A DNA stretch of 64,000 nt from Chondrilla cf. caribensis (Eukaryota > Porifera > Demospongiae > Chondrillida > Chondrillidae). Below, piece after piece: positions 24,696 to 37,628 of the stretch. Under the pieces are notes generated by a model. That model was not told the DNA's origin. It did not search any database and saw only the letters and a program-made list of their open reading frames with translations. Location of the stretch: the NCBI GenBank assembly GCA_964020155.1, contig OZ026546.1:5059900-5123899 (forward strand), in the 5' to 3' direction. Numbering within the stretch: position 1 is the stretch's first letter; every line of letters starts with the position of its first letter. The translations under genes were made by a program, and so were the position numbers.

Positions 24696-27288
24696 GACAA
24701 AATCTGGTTTTCTATTTCTTGGTGTGAATCATAGCACTACAACTGTGGTCTGTTATTAGTAGTGATACAATTGTTTGTGTAGACATGTAGTATTTTTATT
24801 AATTTTGTTTGTGTGTGTTATAATTCTAATAATGCTCTTTGTCCTGTGAAGGTCGGATCTGAGTAGAGTGTCTTCTTCTTACAGCACATGTACACTACCT
24901 TAGCTACAGATATTTGATGAATCTGCAGATATGGGTATAATAATATAGCACACGGACATTCTAAATACTTGTATTGAAAATTCATGCACTTACACACATG
25001 TACTGTATGTATACATGGACATTAATGCGCTTTACTTTTTTAATAATATGCCTGCTATATTATCTAATAATTATAGTATTATACAGGTGCAGCACATGCA
25101 CACATGTATTATAATACTATAATACTGTATGTATTATATCTAATAATATTATTATGTACACACACACTTGTATATTATGTATGCATGCACACTCTGAATA
25201 CAGACACGTAAATACATACACATAATATACGTACTGAGAATAAAGTATGAATACAGTACACACATGCAGGAGAATAGTAGTAGTATAATTAAAGATGAAA
25301 CCCTTCAAATTCCACACAGAAAGGTTGTTGACAAGTTATTGTTTATAATACTGACAATGAAAATGAAGTGAACGAAAATATTAACTACGACAGTGAAATG
25401 TTTGGAGACCACAAAAGAACCGTGAATTCACAACTTTCTCTGGTGTACAGACACTCCTTGGTGTGCAACTGCTTCAACCGCATATGCATGCATGTGCCAT
25501 TACCATTAATAATATTTATAACTCTAAGGTTCCTCTTAACGATCCATATATATCCCTTTTCAAGTCAATAGCTTGTCCAGCATGTGATAATGCATATGGT
25601 GAAAATGACAATTGATAATACCTCAAAAGACAAAGTCTCTTATCAAGAGTACTAGTAGGGTTCAATTTCAGTAACCATATCAGACTACTTTGAAGTCTTT
25701 GTGCTCTCTTGTTCAGTGAATAATTATACATACGTCTGTACTGCATATGTTATAATACTATGCATGTTAGTATTATCCAATTGCAATTTCATAATATTAT
25801 ATAATATGCATATGATAGTAATCCACACTTAGTCTGTACATTATATAATAATGGGTACATTATTATTCTTGCCAGCTTTATGAAATAGTTATCACCCATT
25901 TACAAATTCATCTGATATCGTTCTTGTCCCCAGGCTTGTGGATGCATGTGCATTACTGTATGCATTTCTTGTAATAGTATTCTACAATATGCATGTATAT
26001 ACATATAACCTTATTTTGCATGCAATCTAAGTGCATTGTTTTCATAATAATAGTAGTGAACATGATAATAAAAATTAATGAAATATGAAATGTGCGTACA
26101 TTTTTCAATGCACTTTAATTGGTGCTTCTTCTTACTCAGCACACTTGTGCACAAAACATAACACCTGCCACAAACAATAGCATTTCTATTAAACATTGTG
26201 TTTGCAATAGCATAGGTTGTTGTTATACTGGTAGTTTATGCACTGACATAAGGAGGACAAGTTGTTCAAAAATTCATTAAGAGGAAGCCTGATTATTGAA
26301 TAATAATCTTATATAATAGATTCTGTGTAAATATTGTACAGGAATGGTATAACAAGCCTTAGTAGGTATGTAGCTGGCTATACAGATTGACTATAGTATA
26401 TTATAATCTATATAATATATGTATGTATGTATATGCATATATTATATAATAATTAATAATATTGCAGAATGGCCACCTTGAAAAAAAATATGTATATATT
26501 ATATATAATTATACTGCATAATATAGATAAGTCATGAGGCAATTGACAACTTTCCACACAATGTCATGGAATTTAAATCACAAGGATAAATTGTGAAATA
26601 CAAGATCTATCATATTATGTCTGAATTCCTTCATGATTCCAGTTCTCTGCTGAATTTGAAGTTTGATTCTGTATGTATCAGCAATTTCAAGGGCATTAAA
26701 GTTATGCACCCATGACCACTTTGGATGCATACCATTTTCACTACTACAACCACCTATCGACTACAAGAGCTTAAAAAAACCCTCTCAGACCCAATCTGTC
26801 TGGACTAGGCTAAGTCTCAGGTCTTATATTCTGTACTTCATAGCCAATGCCACCTCTTTATGGTAGGGTCACATGCATAATGAATTATCAGAGCCTAACT
26901 CATCTCTGGGATATTAAGCAATCTGTTAGATTGTAGCCGTCTGCACGATTGAGAGCAGGAAATGTGTCAAGTCAATTAGAACACAATTTATCCGTTATTA
27001 TCTTCATAAAAACACTACAAAAAGGTGATGCAAAGGTAATGTTGGAATAGTACTGGGCAATACAACTACATGCATGGATTACAGAAAAAAATGTTGACAT
27101 TAAAAGTAGTTTAATGTACGTATGTCCACACACATTGATTATAAATAAATAAGGTGTTATCTGACTGAACAACCTTAATGGAAACTGTAAGGAAAAAAGA
27201 GCAAATGAAATGTTTCACATTGTTATTCACCGGAAAAGTATGCACAGTACATCACCTACAGATGCAGATGTATACATGCATAATGTAC

Positions 27289-27291
<3 letters not shown>
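24696..27291. other. B/C spacer, no supported gene
   Basis: Non-coding, AT-rich sequence downstream of B, colinear with 43993-46641 downstream of D. It includes an AATAAA at 25239-25244, and a weak 67-codon ORF at 25368-25571 with a partly conserved partner at 44613-44942 (both contain NENINYDSEMFGDHKRTVNS). The conservation may simply reflect recent duplication, so I do not call it a gene. Confidence 0.5.
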
Positions 27292-27333
<42 letters not shown>

Positions 27334-27363
27334 GCGCGCACATGTATACACACTTATACACGA

Positions 27364-27423
<60 letters not shown>
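27292..27423. repeat. Compound (CA)n microsatellite in the B/C spacer
   Basis: Two CA tracts (27292-27330 and 27367-27423) are separated by 36 bp of mixed sequence. The copy in the next unit (46642-46697) has a single tract, so length and structure differ between units. His/Thr- and Cys/Val-rich frames across it are artefacts. Confidence 0.95.
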
Positions 27424-27425
<2 letters not shown>

Positions 27426-28322
27426 ATGCACGCACATGCACATATACACACACACTCTCGCACACCAATACACACACACAAATACATACATGTACAAATA
27501 CAGAAAGAAAAAAAAGGGGGCACAGACACATATTATATTCTCACTCACACCATAACGAAACTATATTTTAGACTGAAAGTGAGGAAGCCCTTGAAGGTCT
27601 GCACATTTGCCAATTATACAAAACAAACTAATGATAACAATAGCAATGAAAATGAAGTGGAAACCAATTTGATGCTAACTGAAACTCTGAACAGTCAGGA
27701 AGACCTCCAAAAGTTGCCGACTCCATTTTCATAACTCACAGACTCTCCACACTCAGTAACCACACAGATAATGCAAATGTTGCAACTACTTGAACCATTA
27801 AAATGTATGACTCGTCAATCATGATTGTCATGAATTGGATGCATGAGTGCAACTGGACATACTGATGAGTATAAATTGACGAACAGCTAAAATTCAATGC
27901 AAGTGTATATTCATATATGTACGCACGTATGCTGTACATTTACAAGTTAACACACAGATATATCCTGTACACTAAAACATAATAGCTACATAGACCACTA
28001 GTACATGGTAAAACACTTGTTTATCACAATCAATGAATTACACATACACAATTATGTATAAGATACTATATCCAATGAAAATGATCAACTGTTACATTTT
28101 AACTCTCACGCAATAATGTACGTTGATATATATCTAACCTTTGTATGCATGTACACAAATGTGACTGGAAGGTACGTATGTACTAACACACAGTACGGAC
28201 CAGTCAGGGGAGTGTATGACTGGGTAGAGTACAGTATAGTACTGTAAAAGTGTGGAGGAATGGATTAAACTGTGTACAATGTGCTGAGTACATATATCAA
28301 TCTAAACCACAATTTTACTGTA

Positions 28323-28328
28323 TTTATT
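28323..28328 (-). terminator. Candidate poly(A) signal of receptor C
   Basis: AATAAA on the minus strand, about 92 nt after the TGA at 28420. The same motif at the same distance follows gene E (47594-47599), which supports it. Confidence 0.55.
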
Positions 28329-28419
28329 CGACACATTAGCTGGTACATTATATAGTACACATACGTATACACATATACAATGTCCACATACGTACTTGTG
28401 GTTGGTAGACCTATTGTTC

Positions 28420-31400
28420 TCACACAGCTGCATATGTTACTTCGTCTGTAATTGAGTGGATGACATTAACATTTCCTTTACGATGGCCCGAGAAGTCAAG
28501 ATCGGCATATGTGATCTGTAAGGAAGAAGTAATCATTCAATTGTGTCAATTTCAACCATTTTCAAAACAATAACCACTGACATAATATTATTATTATACA
28601 CATACATGAAGTGATGTACATTACAGAATTATCCACTACAAATTATGAAAGAATTTTCACAGACAAAACATACTTTACAAGAAGATTATTATAGAGATGT
28701 AATGTGTACATAAGGCTACTGAAGACTATCAACTGTACACAGGGTACTTCTGTATGGGTCTGGCTCACTATGGCGCCAACAGTGATAAACTGTACACACA
28801 CGTGTGCGTGCATGCACAAAGTACAGGTTCAACATAACAATTTTTATAAGAGACGGTAAGTGATACCATAAATCTCTATTAACTATAACTACTCAGGAAG
28901 CTACAAAAACACACCCCTTCCTCATTTCCTTGCTGTACAACAGTTTCATCAGTGATGACATCCTGTACACAAGTACAATGGGATAAGTTAATTATATTAA
29001 CATAATCCACTTAGTCTGGTAGATGAATGTGTGTAGAAAAAGTAAACAGAAACAACGGGAATTAATGGACTGTAGGTGAGAGGGAGGGCACTCACTACCC
29101 GGAAGACTAGTGTACATGAACACACCCCATCATCATCTCCTAGCTGCTCTGCTGTTTCATAAGTAACAACATGCTGTACATATGGAGAGGAACAGACTAG
29201 TCAAGTTACAGATAACATCGAGATGCTCACATAGCGTTTGTGAGCATACAAGCTGTGTTGTGGGTACTACACAGCCGTAATATATCATGCATGACTATGC
29301 ACTGTGCGAGGTGATTTCCCACACACAAACCCACCTCTTGCTTATTTCCTATTTGATCCTTGTTTTCCTCCTCATCAGTAACAAATTGGATAATATGCTA
29401 TTCATATGAAGGAAAGCAGAGGTTTGAATAGGCATTTTATTCTTTATGAGTTTACATGCACAAACATTAGTATGTAACCTCAAGCTATGTCGACACAAGC
29501 AAACCATGAAGTATATCAATACTTTGATGCTGAAATGACCACCTCAAGGTATTCTGTGACATGAAGGCAACACACCTGTCTCTTGTTCACATTCTGATGC
29601 TCCACCTCCTCCCTAGGGTGAGGGGATGTAGTTAGCCTGTTAGTGGAGAGAAATGATGGCCACCACCAATACAAACATGAACAGTGTGAAACACATACGT
29701 ACTCCGTGGAGTTGCACCTGGCAGACTTATCTACAGTACGGAGAAAGAGTCAAATCAGTACATAGCAAATATGACAACATAATATTATAGTCTATACTTG
29801 TAGTTTTACATTGAAAGCAGAAAGTCATAAAACAAAAGTTCATAAGTGAATATGAGAGGAGGAGTTTATTCTCATGAAACTGTATGTTATATATACATCC
29901 ACAGACCATGCAATATTGTTCAACACCTATTGTATGTATAGCTATTCTGACCTTTCCTGCAACAGCGGACACACCAGAATATTTCACAGTAGCCTACAAG
30001 TACACAGGATATATACATCATTGAGCATAGGAAAACAGGACATGCAACTATAAAATTGTCTCACTTTTCTCTTTAAAGCAGCAATATTTGGCAATAAGAA
30101 CTCCCAGGGGGTAGATCACTGGTATGAGTAGTACCAGGAGCACTAGAGCAGCCAGGGAAGATGGTGAAGTGCCACCTGGAGAAGTATCCATTGAAGATCA
30201 GATGAAAGATGAAAAGTATGGCATAGTATGTATGAGATCGAGCATGATACAACAAAATATTCTGATAGCAATACTCCAATTCCAAGCCCTGAATAAGAAC
30301 TGGTCACTGCGATATTATAAGTGACTCTACCATTTCAGAGTCAGAGGTAGATATTAGCAAACATCCTTATATGTATCAAGTCAAGCAGTGTGTGACAATG
30401 GAGGATGAATCCCCCACATGCACAGAAATGAAAGAATCGCGGAAGATTTCTTTCGAATGTTCTGTGATTTCTTTCAATTATTTCAGTTTCAGTGTTGTGA
30501 GGACTGAATTATTGCTGGAATTAAATAAAATTAAATTTTTCACAACCTAAAGCAGACCCTAAGAGGTGCTATGTATCTGTCCCACTGTTACATGGCCTTT
30601 TATATGTGCAACCCAAGGTATGCATGTACGTAGATTAGGAGTGTATATAAAATAATACGTGGAAGTTTATTGTCGACAATGTAATGCACAGTATATATAG
30701 GTATTTGAACGATCACTCACCAGTACCAGTACTGTTAAAGGTAACACAGGGCTCGGCGTCTGTGAAACAATGATTTTGATATGTACACATTGCATGTCAA
30801 CAGGGATTATGTACCATACATACGTAAGAGAGATTATAGTAGCAGAGAAGTATATACTGTGAGTCTTTGAGGGTAATAAAATGAAACAATACAATGATTT
30901 ACACTGTATTGGATTATACCAAGCTGCAGAAGAACAGAGCAAGTCTGTGCATACTATTTTAGACACTACAGTAAATTACATCAGAAAAGCCATGCAAACT
31001 GATGACATTTCTACCATAAATATCAAACAATAATAATTTAACATCTGTTTGCTGAAGTGGGTTATTATAATACATTTCATCACAATGTATGATATATCAT
31101 ACTTCAACTTCGAGATTTCAAATAAACATGTACACCTGCACGATAATGTCTTTATGGCCTAGTGTCACTGTTTTAGCTCACTGTGAGCTCTGTCAGCTCT
31201 TTCATGTACATATAAAGATCAACTGACTATTGGGATTATTGCACACTCTGTTTAAAACCTCTCATCAGGCAGACACAGCATGCAATGAAGGTCTTAACAA
31301 TAATATAAGTAATAATATATTATTAATTTGTTATGTTATTATGACGTCTGCTTCTAGTTAATATATACTTTGTCTATGCACTGAGAAACTACATCTGATA

Positions 31401-34400
31401 ATATGTATGTACCTTGTGTCTGCTAATTGGTACGTAACTTTCTATGTATGGCAATTCATCACAGATAGAGGCACTAACCACACATGCATTCATAACGTAC
31501 ACTTGATCTCACCTTTTGTTCTAACTCCAGTTCTACTTATGTTATTTCCACACGTTCCACTATTGAGAGTCACAGTAAACTCATACTCAGCACTTGGATC
31601 GAGACCAGTGATATTACATGGACTGGTTGTACATCCAGCACAACCTGGTGATGGTGGAGTACAGCTAACTGAAGTGGTGATGTTGTTAGGTTCACTTGGT
31701 TGGTCCCACTGTAGAGTAATGTTGTCACATGACCTCACAGTTGCAGCTACATTAGTAGGTGCAAGTAGGTCTACAGAATATACAGTAATACACATTATAG
31801 TAAGCAACTAATAGCAAATTCAATAATAAATGTAAATTCATGTACGTATATGTATTATATACATACGTACATTGTCATGTGACTACATAGGTGTTGAAAC
31901 CATAGGGCCGGTCGGGTCAGATGTCCCCACAAGTACTTTTAAGAGGGGGAAAAGCCCCCACTAGCTGAGTCAACTTGGTACACAAACTATTATTGTGCGC
32001 ATCTTCATTCTAATCTAACTGGCTAAGATCATATTTCAGGGTGGTCTGGTCCTCAAACATAATATTTTGGCAGGAACATATGTATCAATGACACACTCGA
32101 TCTCACCTCTTGTTCTAATCGCTGTTGTATTCATGAAAGTTCCACACATTACACTATTGAGAGTCACAGTAAAGACATACTCAGTACTTGCATTGAGACC
32201 AGTGATAGTACATGGACTGGTTGTACATTCGGCACAACCTGGTAATGGTGGAGTACAGCTAACTGAAGTGGTGATGTCATTAGGTCTACTTGGTTGGTCC
32301 CACTGTAGAGTAACAGTATTACATGACTTTGCTTTTGCAACTACAATAATAGGTGTACGTGGTCCTGTAGATGATATAATATTATATGAATATGATATAA
32401 TAGTAAGCTATGACATCATATTTAGCAAGTAATTATGCAATGCCCATTTGCATGGGAACATAAAGTACAATGTCATATTATATAAATTTACCCCCACAGA
32501 TTACTTTGTGAGATGTGATTAATATTCGAAGTGAATGCTAAGAATTAGTAGTAGCATACCAGTGAATCATGCAATACCAAACATAGGTATAAAAAGAATT
32601 TTACAAGTCTACCCCACTCTCCCTGACCACCCTCATGTGAGCATCATATATTTCATGGACTTGCAAATGTGAAGTTTTTGCATAAGTATGTCCACAAGAG
32701 ATTGTGCATGGCACATTTCATGTGATGTTTATTTTAAATGATTGGATTTAGCTGTTCTACATATCTTAAATGCGTGAACAGCTCCTTGCAATATCATGAT
32801 GATGAGTTCGGATACATGGGTACAGTGAAATGGCAGAAATGATAGCCAATTACGAATGATATTCAGAGCCAACCAACATCATGTATGCACAAACACTGAT
32901 ATTATTGGGGTGAGCCTACATCCTGGTAGGTGTTTACCAAGTTCATCCATTAAAATAGAAACTGCCAATCCTGCTCCAGCCTGGCCTGTAGTTTCAATCA
33001 TCTCACTAATTTGTACATACACTCTGTCTGTCACACTTTGTCAGTGTCCAAATCTAACTTGCATGGTGTTTCCCCTAACCCCCAGCAGGACTTTTTCATG
33101 TGAACATCGTGATGCGTTCACAACATATCACTCGTTTCTCAACCTACTGGACCATGATGGGTTGAGAACAGACAGCTGTCAATTATCATTCATCCAAAGG
33201 CACATGCATTACCTGGCTGAATGTGCGTTAAAATAAGTATGAGCATGCTATCAAACATTTTATAAACATTTCGTTGATCTCTAAGAAACGAAAAACGTGT
33301 TAGTAGAAAAAAATGCAATGGGCTATAATACAAATTACACACTTTCTTACTACTAGAGCAGAAATAGCTCAGGAATCTTTATCCAAAAGATAGCCCTTAA
33401 AAAGCTACAGTGCCAGACGGAGAAGTTTTCATTAAAAATTCTTTTAATGGAAGATATAAATGGAAAAAAAGACCCAAATGGACCATTTAGAGAGGGTTTA
33501 AATGCTTCTGGTTCCGACACACTATCTCCATGAAGGTTATAGCTATCGCTTCGTACCACACACCATTCAAAAGCTCTTGTTGCACTGCAGAGCAAGACGG
33601 AGCCGCTTTTCTCAATTTCTACCGTATATACCCGTAAACCACCTACAAACATAGATGATTCGTTCAACAATAGTATAGGACGCGTACGACTGACAAAATT
33701 GTCATGAATATTATTATAAGGACCTATCAGCCTCTTGCCATGCGTTACGATGCGTGTTTCCAATCCCGGTTAAGTAGTTCTATTATCTATGGTGTAATCA
33801 TCTCACAAATGTAGTGTAATGTTAATGTAGTCAAATCAAGGTAACTCCCAGATGCTGGATCAGTTAGAAAAAATATACTAATATAACAAAATTACAATGA
33901 TCAAGCAGGATAAGAGGTTTCCTTAACTGATACGAATCTCCCATAGCCACTTACCTACAGATATTCTAGCCGTTCCCCGAACATTACTATTCCTCGCGTT
34001 AACACACTGAATAGTTCCTCCATTGTCTGATTTACTGAATCCAAAGATAGTGATACTAGACATTTCAGTCTGAGAAGTATCTCCCTTATCGGGAGACGTG
34101 ACCCTGGAATTGGTCATGGCTTCATTTCGTGCCCTGAAAGGTCCCCGACCAATCCCACTCAATCCACTCGTAGTCCATTCAATAGGTTTATGAGGTATTG
34201 CACAATCAAAGGTCTGTGTACTACCACAATCCACTGAGACGTTGCCATTTGGTGTCAGTGTACCTACACGAAAAAGAAACAATGTCGGGCATAATATTAT
34301 AATTATTCGAAATGGAGGAATAGCAGTAGAGTAAAGCATCAATTAACGGACACCACCTATGTTCGGACACATAAATTTGGCTATTTCACCAAAACTATGA

Positions 34401-35295
34401 GACCTACCGATTCCCAATGAACTTTGTTTTATAGGCTATTACATGTAGTCGCTATCCACTCAGGAAGATCCACGTACCTTATCGCATCGCTCTGCTAGAG
34501 ACGATCGAAAAAGGCGTCCGAAAATAATCGATATTCGGACAGAGGGATTAGCTTGCGGACAGGCTTCACTACAGAGTGGAGAAACGACGAAGAACCCCGG
34601 AAGACATATTAACAAGTTAAAGCTCTACATGTCCACTTTAAGATATAAAAGTTAGAGGTGGACTTGTATCACCTTCAGGGAATCCGAGCAAGTTATCTAA
34701 CCCCTTGTGAAAGACCAAAATTCGGACGAATTTATATTGCCAATAGGAGTTTATATGGAGGAATAACGCCATTCAGCCTATATAAATTCCCAAAATAGTA
34801 TAAATTTGTCCGACATTTGATTATTTACAAAGGTATAGATAACAATTCGGATTTCCTGAAAGTGTTACATATCTACCTCTAACTTTCACATTTCAAAGTA
34901 GACATGTAGAGTTATTACCTCTTTTGTTTTGCCGCTACTTCGTCGTTTCTCCACTCTGTAGTGAAGTTCCTCCGTAAGCTAATCCCTCTGTCCGAATATT
35001 GATTATTTTCGGACGCTTTTTTTGATCGTCTCTAGCAGAGCGATGCGATAAACTATGAGGTTCATACCGAGTAGCGAGCGAATACATGTAATGGTCTATA
35101 AAACGAAGTTTATTGGGAATCGGTAGGTTTCACAGTTTTGGTGAAATAGCCAAATTTATGCGTCCGAAAATAGGTGGTGTCCGATAATTGATGCTTTACT
35201 CTATATGATTATACAAGTACACCAGGCTCACCTTGTACAAGGTATAACACTAAAATAAGAATTAAGGGTATGTTCGAAGACGCCAAGACCGTCAT
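28420..35295 (-). CDS. Receptor C: Ig-FN3-FN3-TM protein with long ITIM tail, 474 aa
   Basis: Thirteen exons: 35232-35295 (signal peptide), 33955-34263 (Ig), 32107-32364 and 31513-31770 (FN3), 30721-30759 (stalk), 30065-30175 (TM), 29952-29993, 29703-29730, 29576-29636, 29335-29397, 29126-29173, 28915-28962 and 28420-28515; sum 1,425 nt with compatible phases (1 to residue 360, then 2, then 0). The last exon has ITYADL (Y446) and, at the very C-terminus, VTYAAV (Y471), two ITIM matches 25 residues apart. Another tail tyrosine is VTYETA (Y416). The position equivalent to E's VEYQNV is VEHQNV, so that tyrosine is lost. AATAAA lies about 92 nt past the stop. In animals ITIMs are phosphorylated by Src kinases and bind SH2 phosphatases; an inhibitory role is inferred. 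Introns contain a foldback element and an unrecognised ORF. Confidence 0.88.
33353..33763 (-). CDS. Unrecognised 136-codon ORF in a C intron
   Basis: The ORF lies between C's Ig and FN3-1 exons on the same strand. This block (about 33.24-33.78 kb) has no counterpart in the matching introns of A or E, so it is an insertion in C. The sequence has no repeats, signal peptide or clear TM helix; motifs such as FEWCVVRSDSYNLHGD are not ones I can assign. It could be a gene fragment or part of an unidentified element. I cannot say whether it is translated. Confidence 0.25.
   Translation of the reverse strand: METRIVTHGKRLIGPYNNIHDNFVSRTRPILLLNESSMFVGGLRVYTVEIEKSGSVLLCSATRAFEWCVVRSDSYNLHGDSVSEPEAFKPSLNGPFGSFFPFISSIKRIFNENFSVWHCSFLRAIFWIKIPELFLL
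34329..35201. mobile_element. Foldback/MITE element, 873 bp, in intron 1 of C
   Basis: Long inverted arms of several hundred bp: the ends read GAGTAAAGCATCAATTAACG and, from the other side, GAGTAAAGCATCAATTATCG, and the similarity continues through GGACACCACCTA and the CTCTAGCAGAGCGATGCGAT region. TA flanks both ends (34327-34328 and 35202-35203). Copy A has the empty site at about 7.01 kb. No ORF. A related end fragment occurs at about 56.49 kb (GGTGTCCGATAATCGATG). Confidence 0.85.
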
Positions 35296-35445
35296 GTTGT
35301 CGAAGTGTGTAAGCACGTACCAGGCATTGAAATCCTATATAACAACCGTTTATTTCCGTAAATTATCTTCAAAACCACGCTTGGTCAAATGTAGGGAAAT
35401 ACCCTTTTACCACCTTCTGAATTGTTACGACCAGAGGAGTCATAG
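35296..35445 (-). promoter_or_regulatory. Conserved upstream block of receptor C
   Basis: Same upstream block as in A (AACAACCGTTTATTTCCGTA, CCACGCTTGGTCA, ACCCTTTTACCACC as written on the plus strand), directly before the ATG at 35295. Confidence 0.5.
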
Positions 35446-36994
35446 TCCTCTACAAAGGTGTTTCTAGTCATAATTGTTATAAATAATTAATAAAAGGTCA
35501 TTTTCCTGTTTATGGTATATGTTGGTTAATATATCATGATTTTATTCTTTTACCTTCTTTTATCAAAATAATTTTGTTACAAGCATGGAAGTTTAGCACA
35601 CATTCTTGTGCAGCGGCACAAAATAATATATCTTTATTTTAGACGTACAAAAGCATATGTACAAGACACTCAATTTAAAAGAAAGGTGTTTGGGATACTA
35701 GAGCAGAGGAAGTGCCTTTGGATTCAGTGTACCTACTGAGTTTGATTGTATATGAATTTGATTGTATGTATGGTTTACCTCTTTTTGGTATTCACATGGG
35801 TTGTGTTATGCATGAATACAACAGGAACTATAATAAGAGGTGAGATCCAAATTCTGAATTTTAAGGACATTAGTTTGTATGTATTAAGTATTTCTTAGCA
35901 GCTTGTTCCAATCATCTTTCTGTATGTCCAAAAGGTATGCCTCCATTATTATTAACAATGAAACATTAAAGAAACAGTTCTAGTTATACAGGGCCTGTAG
36001 GGTGTGATTACATGCTCACCAACTGCAGCAGGCACATAGCGTGCAGGGGCCAGTTCAGTAAACATGTTGCACCCAATAGAGGCCCTGTTGTAACTAGTTA
36101 AAAGTCCAAAACGTGAAGTCTGTTGAATTACAAATTGCAGGAAGAATGGCTGAATGGTCTAAGCAGACACTGGATAGAAAGAATACTACAAAAACTAAAG
36201 GTTAATTCAGATTAGATTTACACGACAAGGATTTGTAGGAATTCACTCAAAGCTATAATTATGGTATAACTCCTCAATATGTCTCTGAATGTAATCAGAT
36301 AACCAAAGATTGATGTTAAAGATGCTGGATTATTTAGATGTCTGATTATGGAGGATCTGATGTACAATTATTATTGATGGTCAACACTATTAAAATATTA
36401 ATTGAGTGCACAGTATGAGTCAGTGTATAGTAACAGCATCTGTATATACATATTACTTCAAAAATGAATGAAATAAATAATTGATACAAAAGTGAATGTT
36501 CACTCATTATCGATAGATAGATGTTCAATTGTATAACCTCAATGGAAAGAACTGTAAGAAAGAATAATCATATATTTCAATACTAATCGGAATAGTTGCT
36601 GCATCTGTATGCTAAAATCAAACTACTACACATGTGTGCACAATTTCATAAAAATTTTTATACACGTTATGCATACAATCATAAATACAAACACATAGTG
36701 CAAGAATCACAGGCTGGGAAATATAGTGACGAGAAGTGTATGCAATGGCATACAGGTACGTATAACCTCATACTTACACACAATATCCCTGTCAGACCAC
36801 AACAAGAAAATATTATTAATATTATTTCAGACTGAAAATAAACTTTAACAAGATTATTAAAGAAGAAAATTGGAAAATTGCATAACACTTGGCCAGCACA
36901 GTCCATGAGTTACAGTCTGTATGTGTAGGTGCACAATATACAATGATGAACAACACAATCATCCCACAAAGCAAAAGAATACCTCCTGGTTTCA
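35446..36994. repeat. Left arm of the C/D inverted repeat (non-coding)
   Basis: Matches 7254-8918 nearly base for base and mirrors 38118-39046. It lacks the second copy of the short direct duplication seen in unit 1. No gene is visible. Confidence 0.6.
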
Positions 36995-37087
36995 TCACAC
37001 AGTGGCATATGTTATAGCATCTACTGTTGAGTGTATTACATTTCTTCCTCTCCCATGTCCTGAGAAGTCAAGAGCAGCATACTGGAT
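36995..37087 (-). pseudogene. Orphan ITIM terminal exon in the C/D spacer
   Basis: Identical in layout to 8919-9011: intact acceptor, IQYAAL, DFSGH, ITYATV and TGA, giving 30 residues. No upstream receptor exons lie on this strand before the inverted-repeat centre. Open-frame conservation in two units could mean use as an alternative exon, or simply a young duplication. Confidence 0.65.
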
Positions 37088-37467
37088 CTGTAAGGAAAAA
37101 AAGAATGAGATCTGCTGTGTCAGTGTCAGCTGTTTGCAAACACTATTACTGTATAAAGACCATGAAGACTATACTCGTGTGGATTTTGTATATATGAGAT
37201 ATGTTGTACTTGATATGTACATATGTGTAGACTTAGTATAATCAATGCTAAGGACGGATGATCTAGCAGATCAGACCCCATGACGAAAGTGCCTAGTGTG
37301 TGCATAGAATGCTTTAGTTTCCAATAGTTACTTTATAAAGATTACGGGTATTATTATGTAATGGATAATCCTATAATTGGCAACCCTTCATGGTCTTTAT
37401 ACATTAATAGTGTTTGTGAGCAGCTGATGCTGACAGAACAAATCCTTCTCTTAATTGTTCCTAACAG

Positions 37468-37540
37468 TTCCAATATGCTGCTCTTGACTTCTCCAGACAT
37501 GCATGGCAGAGGAAGAAATGTAATACACTAACATATGCAG
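37468..37540 (+). pseudogene. Inverted ITIM exon remnant, uninterrupted (empty EnSpm site)
   Basis: After CTAACAG it reads FQYAALDFSRH, then a short insertion (GCATGGCAG) and TYAAV followed by HV instead of a stop (GTGCATGTG in place of GTGTGA). It is the undisturbed counterpart of the split copy at 9392/18121, and it gives the exact transposon target, CATGGCAGAGGAAGAAATG. Confidence 0.65.
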
Positions 37541-37628
37541 CTGTGCATGTGATCAAGCCAGGAGATACTCTGTTGTTTTGTGGTATTGTGTTGTTCATCC
37601 TTGTGTATTGAACACCTACACATACGTA

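Noticed and set aside
25000..27000. CRISPR array or bacterial operon structure
   Set aside because: No regularly spaced repeats, and the window has spliced eukaryotic genes throughout.
37468..37620. Open frame FQYAALDFSRH...TYAAV as a functional tail exon of D
   Set aside because: It lies upstream of D's first exon and cannot be spliced to D's 3' side; the stop has also been displaced.
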